A stretch of DNA of 64,000 bases from Qipengyuania mesophila (lineage in GTDB: Bacteria > Pseudomonadota > Alphaproteobacteria > Sphingomonadales > Sphingomonadaceae): the NCBI RefSeq assembly GCF_019711655.1, contig NZ_JAIGNU010000003.1, positions 124,001 to 188,000 on the forward strand, given 5' to 3'. Position 1 is the first letter of the stretch. The number at the start of each line of letters is the position of its first letter. The notes below the pieces were generated by a model, which was not told where the DNA came from, searched no databases, and was given only the letters and a program-made list of their open reading frames with translations. Shown one piece after another: positions 55,991 through 64,000 of this stretch. Made by a program: the position numbers and the translations under genes.

Positions 55991-58900
55991 GCTGCCTGCT
56001 TCACGCCCTTGCGCGCCTTGCGCACGATCCCCGACAGCCCCTTCGTTAGCTGGAACAGCCCGTTGAGGCGGCTCTCGGGCGAATTCCAGGCGCGCGAAAT
56101 CACCAGCTTCATGTCCGGGCGCAGCTTGGCGGTCCCCTGCAGCCGGTCGACATAGCCGAGCAGGCCGACCGGATCGGGGAAATCGTCCCGGTGGAAGGTC
56201 ACCAGCGTGCCCTGCGCACCGACGTCGATCTTGGCGATGTTGGCCTCGATCGCCTGGTGCTTGATCTCGATCAGGCGGACGAGGTTGGCGGTGGCGGGCG
56301 GCAGTTCGCCGAAGCGGTCGATCATCTCGGCTGCAAGCGCCTCGATCTCGGCCTTGTCGGCGGCATCGTTGAGGCGGCGATAGAGCGCCATGCGCACCGC
56401 GAGATCGGGCACGTAGTCCTCGGGGATCATGATCGGCGCATCGACTGTGATCTGCGGGCTGACGGTCTCGCGCTTCGGTTCGAGGCCCAGCTCGCCGGCC
56501 TTGGCGGCGAGGATCGCGTCCTCGAGCATCGACTGGTAGAGTTCGAAGCCGACCTCGCGGATATGGCCCGACTGCTCGTCGCCAAGCAGGTTGCCCGCGC
56601 CGCGGATGTCGAGATCGTGGCTGGCCAGCTGGAAGCCCGCGCCGAGGCTGTCGAGATCGCCGAGCACTTTGAGGCGCTTTTCCGCCACCTCTGACAGCTG
56701 CGTGTCGACGCCATAGGTAAGGTAGGCATAGGCGCGCAGCTTCGAGCGGCCCACGCGACCACGCAGCTGGTAAAGCTGGGCGAGGCCGAAGATGTCGGCA
56801 CGGTGGATGATGATCGTATTCGCGCTCGGCAGGTCGAGGCCGCTTTCGACAATGGTAGTGGCGAGCAGCACCTCGTACTTGCCCTCGTAGAAGGCGCTCA
56901 TGCGCTCCTCGATCTCGCCGGCCGACATCTGGCCGTGTGCGGCGACGAATTTCACCTCGGGCACGTTCTCGTGCAGCCAGTCGGAGATCTGTTCCATGTC
57001 GGAAATGCGCGGGACGACGATGAAGCTCTGCCCGCCGCGATGGTGTTCGCGCAGCAGCGCCTCGCGCATCACCATGTCGTCCCATTCCATCACGTAGGTG
57101 CGCACCGCGAGGCGGTCGACCGGCGGGGTCTGGATGGTCGAGAGTTCGCGCAGGCCCGTCATCGCCATCTGCAGCGTGCGAGGGATCGGCGTCGCGGTGA
57201 GCGTCAGCATGTGCACGTCGGCGCGCAGCTGCTTGAGCTTTTCCTTGTGCGTGACGCCGAAACGCTGTTCCTCGTCGACGATCACGAGGCCGAGGTTCTT
57301 GAACCTGGTCTGCTTCGACAGGATCGCATGCGTGCCGACCACGATATCGACCTGGCCGTTTTCCAGCCCCTCGCGCGTTTCCTTCATCTCGCGCGCCAGA
57401 ACCAGCCGCGAAAGCCTGCCAATCTTGAGCGGGAAGCCCTTGAAGCGATTGGCGAAGTTTTCGAAGTGCTGGCGGGCAAGCAGGGTGGTGGGGGCGACCA
57501 CAGCGACCTGTTGGCCGTTCATCGCCGCGACGAAGGCGGCGCGCAGGGCGACCTCGGTCTTGCCGAAGCCGACATCCCCGCAGACCAGCCGGTCCATCGG
57601 CTTGCCGCTCTCGAGATCGCGCAGCACGTCCTCGATCGCGCGTTCCTGGTCGTCGGTTTCCTCGTACTGGAAGCGATCGAGGAACTGGTTGTAGGCTCCG
57701 TCCTCGACCTCGAGCACGGGTGCCTTGCGGAGCGCGCGCTGCGCGGCGACCTTGAGCAGTTCGCCGGCGATCTCGCGGATGCGTTCCTTGAGGCGCGCGC
57801 GGCGCTTTTGCCAGGCCTCGCCGCCGAGCTTGTCGAGCTGGACGGCTTCCTCGCTGCTTCCGTAGCGGCTGAGCACGTCGATGTTCTCTACCGGGATGAA
57901 CAGCTTGTCGCCGCCACGATATTCGAGCTGGACGCAGTCGTGTTTCGACTTGCCCACCGGTATGGCCTCGAGCCCGAGATAGCGGCCGATGCCGTGTTCG
58001 GTATGGACGATCAGATCGCCGACGCTGAGCGCCTGGAGTTCGGCGAGGAAGGCGTCGGCATCGCGGCGCTTCTTCTTCCGCCGGACGAGCCGGTCGCCGA
58101 GCACGTCCTGCTCGGTGAGCAGCTCCATCTCGTCATTGGCGAAGCTCGCCTCGATTGGCAGCACCATCGCCACCGGCTTGCCCTTGGCTGAAAGGCCGAG
58201 GGCTTCCTGCCAGGTCTCGGCCAGTTGCACCGGCGTGCCCGCTTCATCGAGGATCGAGGCGATACGCGACCGGCTGCCGGTCGAATAGGCGGCGAGCAGC
58301 GGCCGCTTGCCGGCCTTGGCGAGCGATTTGAGATGCTCGGCGAGCACTGGATAGACATTGTCGCCGCGCGCGCGCTCTGGCGCGAAATCGCGGCCCGAGC
58401 GGAAACCGAAGCTGACGACTGTATCGCTTTCGGGTTCGTCGAACGGCGTGGCGCGATGCGCGGGAGCGGCGGCGAGCGCGGCCTTGAGCTCCTCGCCGGT
58501 CAGATAGAGCGCGTCGGGTTTCAGGGGGCGGTAGTTGCCCTTCGCCTGCCCGGTGATCGCCTTGCGCTGCTCGTAATAGTCGGTGACGTCTTTCACCCGC
58601 TCGTCAGCTGCGGCGAGGGCGGCCTGGTCGACCACCACCAGATCATCCTTGCCGAGATGGTCGAACAGCGTGGCCAGCTTGTCCTCGAACAGCGGCAGCC
58701 AGTGTTCCATGCCGGCGAGGCGACGCCCCTCGCTGACCGCTTCGTAGAGCGGGTCCTGCGTCGCATGCGCGCCGAACATCTCGCGGTACCGGCTGCGGAA
58801 AAGCTTTATGCTGCCTTCGTCGAGCAGCGCCTCGCTGGCGGGCAGCAGCAGGTGCGAGTCGAGCCGCCCGGTGCTCATCTGCGTGGTCGGATCGAAGCTG

Positions 58901-59478
58901 CGCAGGCTCTCCAGCTCGTCGCCGAAGAAGTCGAGCCGCAGCGCTTCCTCCATTCCGCTGGGGAAGATGTCGACGATCGAACCGCGCACGGCGTATTCGC
59001 CCTTGTCGATCACCGTGTCGGTGCGGCTGTAGCCCTGCTTCTGCAGCAGCAGCGAAAGGCTCTCGCGCCCGATCTCGGTGCCAGGGCGGAACTCGCGTAC
59101 GCTCTCGCGAATGCGGAAGGGCGTGAGCACGCGCTGGAGTACGGCGTTGGCGGTGGTGACGACCAGCTGCGCCTTGGCCTTGCCCGCCTGCAGGCGATGC
59201 AGCGCGGCAAGCCGCCGCGCGCTGATCGACAGCGCCGGGCTGGCGCGGTCGTAGGGCAGCGAATCCCAGGCGGGAAATTCGATCACTTCGAGCTCGGGGG
59301 CGAAAAAGGTGGCGGCATCGACCACGCCGCGCATCGCCGCATCGTCGGGCGCGATGAACACCGCCCGGCCGCTGCTTGCCCGCGCAAGGTCGGCCATGAC
59401 CAGCGGCTGCGCCCCGCGCGCGACCTGCGCCAGCGTGAGCGGATGCTTGGCTTTCAGGATGCGGGAGAGGTCGGGCAT
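55987..59478 (-). CDS. mfd: Transcription-repair coupling factor Mfd
   Basis: A 1163-residue DNA translocase that removes stalled RNA polymerase and recruits UvrA to the lesion. The N-terminal UvrB-homology region begins about residue 1. The RNA polymerase interaction domain is followed by the helicase core: CGDVGFGKTEVALRAAFVAA (Walker A), VIVDEEQRFGVTHKEKL, LTLTATPIPRTLQMAM, VVPRISDMEQISDWL, TTIVESGLDLPSANTII and YQLRGRVGRSKLRAYAYL. The last is the TRG-type translocation motif shared with RecG. ATG 59478 (MPDLSRILKA) is the normal start. sdhE lies upstream on the same strand. Confidence 0.97.
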   Translation of the reverse strand: MPDLSRILKAKHPLTLAQVARGAQPLVMADLARASSGRAVFIAPDDAAMRGVVDAATFFAPELEVIEFPAWDSLPYDRASPALSISARRLAALHRLQAGKAKAQLVVTTANAVLQRVLTPFRIRESVREFRPGTEIGRESLSLLLQKQGYSRTDTVIDKGEYAVRGSIVDIFPSGMEEALRLDFFGDELESLRSFDPTTQMSTGRLDSHLLLPASEALLDEGSIKLFRSRYREMFGAHATQDPLYEAVSEGRRLAGMEHWLPLFEDKLATLFDHLGKDDLVVVDQAALAAADERVKDVTDYYEQRKAITGQAKGNYRPLKPDALYLTGEELKAALAAAPAHRATPFDEPESDTVVSFGFRSGRDFAPERARGDNVYPVLAEHLKSLAKAGKRPLLAAYSTGSRSRIASILDEAGTPVQLAETWQEALGLSAKGKPVAMVLPIEASFANDEMELLTEQDVLGDRLVRRKKKRRDADAFLAELQALSVGDLIVHTEHGIGRYLGLEAIPVGKSKHDCVQLEYRGGDKLFIPVENIDVLSRYGSSEEAVQLDKLGGEAWQKRRARLKERIREIAGELLKVAAQRALRKAPVLEVEDGAYNQFLDRFQYEETDDQERAIEDVLRDLESGKPMDRLVCGDVGFGKTEVALRAAFVAAMNGQQVAVVAPTTLLARQHFENFANRFKGFPLKIGRLSRLVLAREMKETREGLENGQVDIVVGTHAILSKQTRFKNLGLVIVDEEQRFGVTHKEKLKQLRADVHMLTLTATPIPRTLQMAMTGLRELSTIQTPPVDRLAVRTYVMEWDDMVMREALLREHHRGGQSFIVVPRISDMEQISDWLHENVPEVKFVAAHGQMSAGEIEERMSAFYEGKYEVLLATTIVESGLDLPSANTIIIHRADIFGLAQLYQLRGRVGRSKLRAYAYLTYGVDTQLSEVAEKRLKVLGDLDSLGAGFQLASHDLDIRGAGNLLGDEQSGHIREVGFELYQSMLEDAILAAKAGELGLEPKRETVSPQITVDAPIMIPEDYVPDLAVRMALYRRLNDAADKAEIEALAAEMIDRFGELPPATANLVRLIEIKHQAIEANIAKIDVGAQGTLVTFHRDDFPDPVGLLGYVDRLQGTAKLRPDMKLVISRAWNSPESRLNGLFQLTKGLSGIVRKARKGVKQAA

Positions 59479-59594
59479 GGTGTTCCTAGCGTTCGAGGGT
59501 GCGCGGCGTTCCGCACACACGGCATTGCCCCCTGCCCGAACGGGAAGGGGGTGCGGGGGATATGGAGAGCGAAATAGGCGCTAGCGCCGGTGCG

Positions 59595-59873
59595 TCAACG
59601 CGGAATGTCGACGTAGTCGAGCTGCTGCATCGCCTCGATCAGCCGGCCCTGGAAGCGCGGCGGCGTCGGCTGGGTCTTGAGCGCCCAGGCCATCACGTCG
59701 ACATCGTCTTCCTCGAGCAGCGCCTCGAACCAGGCGAGTTCTTCCTCGCCCCACGCGGCGTGATAGCGATCGAAGAAGCCGCCGATCATGTAGTCGGCCT
59801 CGCGCGTGCCGCGGTGCCAGGCGCGGAACTTGGCGCGCTGCTTGCGGCCTTCGATGGTGAGGAGATCGGGCAT
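59595..59873 (-). CDS. sdhE: Succinate dehydrogenase assembly factor SdhE
   Basis: A 92-residue protein of the DUF339/Sdh5 family that attaches FAD to SdhA. The conserved RGxxE motif is in WHRGTREADYMIGGFFDRYH (about residues 20-39). The WALKTQPTPP segment in the second half is also typical. ATG 59873 gives the usual length; the frame extends to 59942 through repeat sequence that is not coding. The sdhE-mfd-(divergent recG) order is frequent in alphaproteobacteria. Confidence 0.92.
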   Translation of the reverse strand: MPDLLTIEGRKQRAKFRAWHRGTREADYMIGGFFDRYHAAWGEEELAWFEALLEEDDVDVMAWALKTQPTPPRFQGRLIEAMQQLDYVDIPR

Positions 59874-59910
59874 GGCAGGCGGGTAGTGCAGGCACGCGCG
59901 CCTTTCAACC

Positions 59911-59987
59911 GTCATTGCGAGGAGCCGCAGGCTCCGCGGCAATCCACAGCTCGGCTATCTGGAATGCTTCGCTGCGCTCGCAATGAC
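59911..59987. repeat. Palindromic intergenic repeat between sdhE and recG
   Basis: GTCATTGCGAG (59911-59921) and CTCGCAATGAC (59977-59987) are perfect inverted ends. In between are the GGAGCCGCAGGCTCCGCGGCAA and AATGCTTCGCTGCGC arms. GTCATTGCGAG...CTCGCAATGAC elements are, as I recall, abundant in Sphingomonadales. It can form a long hairpin in RNA on both strands. One copy is seen here. Confidence 0.75.
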
Positions 59988-60012
59988 TTTTGAGATTGGG
60001 CATAGCCACGCC

Positions 60013-62076
60013 ATGCGCCCCGACATCCTCAACCCGCTGTTCGCCGAGACCGAGACGCTCGACGGCGTCGGGCCCAAGCTCAAGAAGCCGCTCGACCGGC
60101 TCGGGCTGACGCGCGTGCGCGATCTCGTCTACCACCTGCCCGAACGCTTCGTGACCCGCCGCGCGGTCGCGAATGTCGACGAGGCGGGCGAGGGCGAGCA
60201 GATCGTGGTCAAGCTCACCGTGACCGAGCATCGCGGCGGCCGTTCCCCACGCGCGCCCTACCGCGTGCTGGCGCAGGATGGCGTGGGCAATATCGTCGCG
60301 CTGACCTATTTCGGGCGCGCGTCCTACACGGCGAAGAAGGAGCTGCCGGTGGGCGAGGTGCGCTGGGTGGCGGGCAAGCTCGAACGCTTCGGCGACATGC
60401 TCCAGATCGTCCACCCCGACCACGTGGTCGAGGAGGGCGGCGAGACGCTCCAGCGGTTGCGCGAGCCGGTCTATCGCCTATCGGAGGGGTTGACGCAGCC
60501 GAGAGTGGCGGGGCTGATCGAGCAGGCGCTCGCGCGTACGCCCGAGCTGCCCGAGTGGATCGAGCCCTCGCAGCTGGACAAGGAAGGTTGGCCAGCATGG
60601 CGCAATGCGCTGGCGCTGGCGCACAAGGGCGAGAACGCCACCGCGCGCGACCGGTTGGCCTATGACGAACTGCTCGCCAACAGCCTCGCGCTGATGCTGG
60701 TGCGCGCCGACAACCGCAAGCGCAAGGGCCAGCCGCTCGCCGGCGATGGCAGCTATCGCAGCCGGCTCTCGCTGCCGTTCCCGCTGACGGGCGCACAAAA
60801 GCGCTCGATCGCCGAAATCGAGGGCGACATGGCGCAGGAAGCGCCGATGTTGCGGCTGCTCCAGGGCGATGTCGGCGCGGGCAAGACCGTGGTCGCACTT
60901 GAAGCCATGCTGATCGCGGTCGAGGCCGGGGCGCAGGCGGCGCTGCTCGCGCCTACCGAGATTCTCGCGCGGCAACATTACGAGAGCCTGCGCCGCCTCG
61001 CCGAGCCCACCGGCGCGCGCGTCGCGCTGCTGACGGGACGCGACAAGGGCCGGACACGCGAGGCGACGCTGATGGGCCTGCTCGACGGCAGTGTAGACAT
61101 CGTCGTCGGCACGCATGCGATCTTCCAGGACAAGGTCGCCTATCGCAATCTCGCCATGGTGGTGATCGACGAACAGCATCGCTTCGGGGTCGGCCAGCGG
61201 CTGATGCTGGCGAGCAAGGGCAGGCGCGCACCACACGTCCTCGCCATGACCGCGACGCCGATCCCGCGCACGCTGACACTGGCGCAGTATGGCGAGCTCG
61301 ACGTGAGCAAGCTCGACGAACTCCCGCCCGGCCGGCAGGCGATCGACACGGTGGTAATGGGGCAGGCGAGGATTGGCGCGCTGGTCGAGCGGCTGGCCGC
61401 ACAGATCGCCGAGGGGCGGCAGGCCTATTGGGTCTGCCCGATGGTCCGCGAGATGGACGGCCCCGAGGAAATCGCCGCTGCCGAGGCGCGCTACGCGGCC
61501 TTGAAGGAGCGGTTCGGCGACGACGTCGTGATGGTCCATGGCCAGCTCGCGCCTGAAGTGAAGGATGCCGCGATGGAGCGTTTCGCGCGCGGCGAGGCCA
61601 AGCTGCTGGTCGCAACCACGGTGATCGAGGTCGGGGTCGACGTGCCCAATGCGACGCTGATGGTGATCGAACAGGCCGAACGCTTCGGCCTCGCGCAATT
61701 GCATCAGTTGCGCGGTCGCGTGGGTCGCGGGAGCGAAAAGAGCTTTTGTGTGCTCCTGCATGGCGAGATGCTCTCCGAAACCGCGCAGAAACGCCTCGCC
61801 CTGATGCGCGAATCCCAAGACGGCTTCTTCCTCGCGGAGGAGGATCTGCGTCTGCGCGGTGGGGGGGAACTGCTCGGCACACGGCAGTCGGGCGACACGC
61901 CGTTCAGCGTCGCCAGCCTGGAGCAGATCACCGCGCTGCTGCCCAAGGCCTATGACGACGCCCGCCTGCTGATGGAACGCGACGGCGGGCTGGAGGGCAA
62001 GCGCGGCGAGGCGGCACGCGTGCTGCTCTATCTCTTCGAGCGCGATTTCGGCGTGAAGACGCTGCGCGGGGGCTAG
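60013..62076 (+). CDS. recG: ATP-dependent DNA helicase RecG
   Basis: A 687-residue branch-migration helicase that remodels stalled forks. The N-terminal wedge/OB domain comes first (residues about 1-250, with GVGPKLKKPLDRLGL and LVYHLPERFVTRR). The helicase core follows: LQGDVGAGKTVVALEAMLIA, LLAPTEILARQHYESL, VVIDEQHRFGVGQRLML, MTATPIPRTLTLAQYG, VATTVIEVGVDVPNA and LHQLRGRVGRGSEKSFCVLL. ATG 60013 is favoured over the ATG at 59983, which lies in repeat-derived sequence. The stop overlaps the minus-strand kinase gene by 4 bp. Confidence 0.97.
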   Translation: MRPDILNPLFAETETLDGVGPKLKKPLDRLGLTRVRDLVYHLPERFVTRRAVANVDEAGEGEQIVVKLTVTEHRGGRSPRAPYRVLAQDGVGNIVALTYFGRASYTAKKELPVGEVRWVAGKLERFGDMLQIVHPDHVVEEGGETLQRLREPVYRLSEGLTQPRVAGLIEQALARTPELPEWIEPSQLDKEGWPAWRNALALAHKGENATARDRLAYDELLANSLALMLVRADNRKRKGQPLAGDGSYRSRLSLPFPLTGAQKRSIAEIEGDMAQEAPMLRLLQGDVGAGKTVVALEAMLIAVEAGAQAALLAPTEILARQHYESLRRLAEPTGARVALLTGRDKGRTREATLMGLLDGSVDIVVGTHAIFQDKVAYRNLAMVVIDEQHRFGVGQRLMLASKGRRAPHVLAMTATPIPRTLTLAQYGELDVSKLDELPPGRQAIDTVVMGQARIGALVERLAAQIAEGRQAYWVCPMVREMDGPEEIAAAEARYAALKERFGDDVVMVHGQLAPEVKDAAMERFARGEAKLLVATTVIEVGVDVPNATLMVIEQAERFGLAQLHQLRGRVGRGSEKSFCVLLHGEMLSETAQKRLALMRESQDGFFLAEEDLRLRGGGELLGTRQSGDTPFSVASLEQITALLPKAYDDARLLMERDGGLEGKRGEAARVLLYLFERDFGVKTLRGG

Positions 62077-62879
62077 AACCCGAGCCTGTCCAGATCGCTC
62101 TCGGCCGCGGGACGATAACCCTCGCCGAAGAGACGAATGTGGATGAGCCACATCCACAGGCGATAGACCGGCAGCCGCTCGCGCCAGCCTGGGGAGAGGT
62201 CGAGACGATCGAACAGCGCCCTGGGCGGCCCGTCGAAGACGGTCATCGCCGCGGCATCGACCTCGCGGTCGCCGTAATAGGCGCAGGGGTCGATCAGCGA
62301 GGCCCTGGTGCCATTCCAGACTACGTTGCCGCCCCACAAATCGCCATGAACGAGCGCCACCGGCGGACGATCTGGAATGAGGTCGCCGAGCCGGGCTGCC
62401 AGCGCTTCGACCCGCCGCGCCACCTCGGGAGCGAGTTCGGAGAGGTGGCAGAGCAGCCGGTTCTCCCGCCAGAAGTCTATCCAATTGGAATGACGCGTGT
62501 TCGACACCGTCACGCGATGGAAGCCGTAATCTTCCGGCCAACCGAAATCCTCGTGCTGGGCGGCTCCGCGGAGTGGGTCGAGCGCCTCGGCGATCGCATC
62601 CCAGGCGCGTCCGTTGAAGGGCTGTGATGGACCGACGTCCCCCAGCACCAGCCAGCCGTCCTTCTGGCCGACGATGGTTGGCACAGGCGCGCCCAGCGCA
62701 CGGATCTCCTCGAGCATCCGGGCTTCGCAATCCACCAGAGGTCCTCCTTTTGCGACCAATGTGCTTCCGTCGGACAGGACTATCCGGCTGGCTCCCGAAA
62801 TGTCGCCCCCGGCGAGCCTTTCCGAGCTACGGACCGTGCGCCCGCAAATGTCCGCTACGGCTTGCTCAAGCGTCGGCAT
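62073..62879 (-). CDS. Fructosamine kinase family protein
   Basis: A 268-residue APH-fold kinase. The catalytic loop ALVHGDLWGGNVVW (HGDLxxxN) and Mg site LIDPCAYYGDREVDAAAMTVF are clear, with the family's SRIVLSDGSTLVAKGG nucleotide strands before them. Members phosphorylate ketoamines from protein glycation, starting their removal. It overlaps the tyrosine phosphatase gene upstream by 14 bp, and the low-molecular-weight phosphatase and this kinase are often neighbours in bacteria that repair glycated proteins. Confidence 0.88.
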   Translation of the reverse strand: MPTLEQAVADICGRTVRSSERLAGGDISGASRIVLSDGSTLVAKGGPLVDCEARMLEEIRALGAPVPTIVGQKDGWLVLGDVGPSQPFNGRAWDAIAEALDPLRGAAQHEDFGWPEDYGFHRVTVSNTRHSNWIDFWRENRLLCHLSELAPEVARRVEALAARLGDLIPDRPPVALVHGDLWGGNVVWNGTRASLIDPCAYYGDREVDAAAMTVFDGPPRALFDRLDLSPGWRERLPVYRLWMWLIHIRLFGEGYRPAAESDLDRLGF

Positions 62880-63339
62880 CGATCAGGATTGCGACGAGTG
62901 CCTCCGCTCCGGCCTTCACGTCGAGCCAGGTCGCCTTGAAATTGTCCTCGCCGCCGTACCAGGGATCGGACAGTTCCCGACCCTCCTGTCCCGGCACGAT
63001 ATCCAGCAGCATCGCGGTCTTCGCCTTGCCGTCGCCCGGGTCGACCCGCGCGATATTGGCCATGTTCTGGCGATCCATGCCGAAGATGAAGTCGAACTCG
63101 TGGAAATCCCGCGCGGTAAGCTGCCGTCCCCGATAACCCGAGATGTCGATCCCGTGGCTCTGCGCCTCTTCGATACTGCGCGGATCGGGCGCTTCGCCGA
63201 CATGATAGTCGGCGGTCCCCGCGCTATCGACCTCGACCTCGACGCCGGCGTTTTTCGCCGCATCGCGGAATGCCGCTTCGGCGAGGGGAGAGCGGCAGAT
63301 GTTGCCGAGGCAGACGAACAGGACACGCGGGGTGGGCAT
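62866..63339 (-). CDS. Low-molecular-weight protein-tyrosine phosphatase
   Basis: A 157-residue phosphatase. The P-loop VCLGNICRSPLAEAAFR (CxxxxxR, near residue 11) and the late general-acid Asp in LSDPWYGGEDNF (DPW) are complete. It hydrolyses phosphotyrosine or, in some family members, acts on glycated or arginine-phosphorylated proteins. ATG 63339 is preferred since the P-loop must lie close to the N-terminus. It overlaps the fructosamine kinase gene start by 14 bp and follows the GGDEF gene. Confidence 0.93.
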   Translation of the reverse strand: MPTPRVLFVCLGNICRSPLAEAAFRDAAKNAGVEVEVDSAGTADYHVGEAPDPRSIEEAQSHGIDISGYRGRQLTARDFHEFDFIFGMDRQNMANIARVDPGDGKAKTAMLLDIVPGQEGRELSDPWYGGEDNFKATWLDVKAGAEALVAILIDADA

Positions 63340-63378
63340 GGCGCCGACCTTGTCTGCCAGCACCGCGAAGCGCAAGCC

Positions 63379-64000
63379 TCAGGCGGCGCGACGGACCTGG
63401 TTGCGACCGCCAGTCTTGGCTTCGTAGAGCGCCGCGTCGGCGCGCGCGAGAAGGTGGTCGAGGTCGTCGCCTGGCTGGAAGGCGGCGACTCCGACGCTGA
63501 CAGTGAAGGGGATGATCGCGTCGCCGTGGACGACCGGGCGATCGGCGATCCCGTGACGCAGCCGCTCGCACACCATCGCCGCCGTCTCCAGGTCGGCCCG
63601 CGGGAAGATGACCGCGAATTCCTCGCCGCCGATCCGCCCGACGAGGTCGCGCTTGCGCAGGCTCTGGCCAGCACGCCGGGCGACCTCGCGGATGACACCG
63701 TCGCCCGCCGGATGGCCGAAGCGATCGTTGATCTGCTTGAAATGATCGATGTCGAAAATGGCCAGGCTGAGCGGGCGTGCGGGGTCGGTCACGGCGCGTT
63801 CGATCGAGCGCTCGAGCGCGTCGATGAAGCTCCTCCGGTTGGGCAGTCCGGTCAGCGCGTCGGTGGACGCGCTGCGCTGCAACGCACGCCGGGCGTCGGC
63901 TTCCGCATCGAGTGCTTGGCGCACATAGATGGTGGCCACCACGGTCAGGGCGAGCAGGAGGACACCGATGGCCGTCAGCACATATTGGTAGCGCTCGTTC
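63379..64000 (-). CDS. GGDEF diguanylate cyclase, N-terminus outside the window
   Basis: The visible part is 206 residues. A membrane helix (VLTAIGVLLLALTVVATIYV) is followed by a short linker and a complete GGDEF domain: TDALTGLPNRRSFIDALE, AIFDIDHFKQINDRFGH, the active site LVGRIGGEEFAVIF and SVGVAAFQPGDD. The inhibitory site RKRD lies five residues before GGEEF. It should make c-di-GMP and be product-inhibited. The frame runs off the right edge, so sensor domains may be missing from view. The phosphatase gene begins 39 bp after its stop. Confidence 0.93.
   Translation of the reverse strand, partial: NERYQYVLTAIGVLLLALTVVATIYVRQALDAEADARRALQRSASTDALTGLPNRRSFIDALERSIERAVTDPARPLSLAIFDIDHFKQINDRFGHPAGDGVIREVARRAGQSLRKRDLVGRIGGEEFAVIFPRADLETAAMVCERLRHGIADRPVVHGDAIIPFTVSVGVAAFQPGDDLDHLLARADAALYEAKTGGRNQVRRAA

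Overview
The window is a gene-dense (about 90% coding), high-GC chromosomal segment of an alphaproteobacterium. Gene content, gene order and two families of short intergenic inverted repeats point to the Sphingomonadales, most likely Erythrobacteraceae. Genus-level placement is inference only. I see no phage, insertion sequence, CRISPR array or plasmid gene. This is ordinary core and near-core chromosome, with both ends cut inside genes (nadE on the left, a GGDEF protein on the right).

Layout. 1-6 kb: nadE (5' end missing), a DMT-family exporter, ilvE with a downstream coupled small membrane protein, a 0.5 kb structured leader carrying an 18-codon ORF, a lipoprotein, and tlyA. 6-15.6 kb: a complete propionyl-CoA to succinyl-CoA module (pccB, methylmalonyl-CoA epimerase, methylmalonyl-CoA mutase, pccA) with bioB embedded in it, plus a GST, an enoyl-CoA hydratase and three tiny membrane-protein ORFs fitted between the enzymes. 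15.6-20 kb (minus strand): GNAT, cyclase/formamidase-like enzyme and POT peptide transporter; then aroB and aroK. 20-25.6 kb: a 44-aa membrane peptide, a 614-aa exported protein, xerD, accA and an M48/LysM lipoprotein protease. 25.6-30 kb: two Flp-type pilins, a NUDIX hydrolase, tRNA-Arg(ACG), a zincin, a hemerythrin, a phospholipase D-like protein, and folE. 30-44 kb: a peroxiredoxin, a small exported protein, then ahcY-divL-tsaE-amgK-murU-addB-addA-trxA. From divL to addA every junction overlaps by 4-8 bp. 44-52 kb: an inositol-phosphatase-family enzyme, argJ, a TonB-like protein, a membrane/spermidine-synthase-like protein and secA. 52-64 kb: GNAT, TauE, tRNA-Asn(GTT), nadK, an EAL protein, mfd, sdhE, recG, a fructosamine-kinase-like protein, a low-molecular-weight tyrosine phosphatase and a GGDEF protein.

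How the genes fit together. The propionate module feeds odd-chain, branched-chain and sterol-type carbon into succinyl-CoA. Having bioB in the same gene run makes sense because pccA carries a biotinyl domain. The ahcY-to-trxA block joins the methyl cycle, cell-cycle signalling (DivL, with Tyr in place of the phospho-acceptor His), t6A tRNA modification, cell-wall sugar recycling (AmgK/MurU) and AddAB recombination. AddAB, RecG, Mfd and XerD make the window rich in DNA repair and recombination. NadE and NadK cover the last step of NAD synthesis and NADP synthesis.

The most unusual feature is the leader region upstream of ilvE (about 4260-4600, minus strand): a promoter-like sequence, a Shine-Dalgarno complementary to the 16S 3' end over 14 bases, an 18-aa ORF, and a chain of hairpins including a terminator-like one. 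The peptide has no Leu, Ile or Val codons, so classical branched-chain attenuation does not explain it.
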